This document shows, piece by piece, positions 8,691-8,838 of a stretch of 8,838 bases of DNA. The DNA comes from Anaerolineae bacterium (GTDB taxonomy: Bacteria > Chloroflexota > Anaerolineae > 4572-78 > NAK82), in assembly GCA_030598425.1 (NCBI GenBank), contig JAUVPY010000072.1, positions 1 through 8,838 on the forward strand. Reading direction: 5' to 3'. Under the pieces are notes generated by a model. That model did no database searches. It saw only the letters and a program-made list of their open reading frames with translations, and was not told the DNA's origin. The position numbers and the translations under genes are program-made. Positions within the stretch are counted from its first letter, which is position 1; every line of letters starts with the position of its first letter.

Positions 8691-8725
8691 AAAATAAACC
8701 ACAGACCGCCCGGCGACGGTCTATG
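8691..8725 (-). terminator. Rho-independent terminator upstream of rpoB
   Basis: In transcript sense CAUAGACCGUC (8715-8725) pairs with GGCGGUCUGUG (8700-8710) across a GCCG loop. This makes an 11-pair, G/C-rich stem with two G-U pairs, followed by the U-rich tract UUUAUUUU (8691-8698). It would end transcription of a gene beyond the right edge, so rpoB begins a new unit. Its own promoter should lie between 8630 and 8690, where no convincing hexamer pair was found. Confidence 0.85.
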
Positions 8726-8838
8726 TGACTAAACTGATGTTCCCGAGATACGGAGCACTCCCCTGTATTCCGAGAAGTGAAGCCAGTTGTGCGTGATTTC
8801 TGATGTAGAGAGATGGGAAAACGAGCAGGCGATCTGAA
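8726..8838. other. Right-edge stretch with no identifiable gene
   Basis: On the minus strand all three frames stay open from the edge for at least 35 codons. One frame stops at 8721-8723, exactly at the foot of the terminator, and another at 8729-8731, so the C-terminal tail of an upstream gene could end here. None of the translated tails resembles ribosomal protein L7/L12, which usually precedes rpoB, or any family I recognise. It may equally be non-coding. Confidence 0.3.

Overview
The window carries the bacterial str (ribosomal protein / elongation factor) gene cluster. All genes lie on the minus strand, so transcription runs from the right edge to the left edge in the order rpoB, rpsL, rpsG, fusA, tuf. 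The tuf gene is cut by the left edge. Protein sequences are bacterial and look most like Chloroflexota (Anaerolineae-type). The best signs are the EF-Tu stretch [14 protein letters not shown], its tail near residues 178-205, the S7 ending [15 protein letters not shown], and a long insert near the RpoB C-terminus. This placement rests on remembered family sequences, not on a search.

Layout from right to left. Bases 8726-8838 contain no identifiable gene. A rho-independent terminator (8691-8725) then separates rpoB from whatever lies upstream. rpoB follows (8610-4735). Instead of the usual rpoC, a 312-base gap comes next (4423-4734). It holds a near-consensus sigma-70 promoter (TTGACA, 17 bases, TAAGAT) and about 235 bases of highly foldable leader ahead of rpsL, which starts with TTG. 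Between rpsL and rpsG is a compact RNA element of about 90 bases with a long closing stem, a three-way junction and two hairpins with complementary loops. This is where S7 represses the E. coli str mRNA, so it is a candidate S7 autoregulatory site. A 153-base spacer with a 13-pair hairpin precedes fusA. A weak terminator after fusA overlaps a strong promoter (TTGCCA, 16 bases, TATAAT) driving tuf.

The gene products are the RNA polymerase beta subunit, two small-subunit ribosomal proteins (S12 at the decoding centre, S7 in the head) and the two main elongation GTPases. They are housekeeping genes, and no mobile element, CRISPR array, tRNA or rRNA was seen. The points of interest are the regulatory RNA between the genes, the absence of rpoC beside rpoB, a repeat-bearing insert in RpoB, a threonine at a normally conserved arginine in the rifampicin pocket, and a tuf gene whose codon use is unlike that of fusA.
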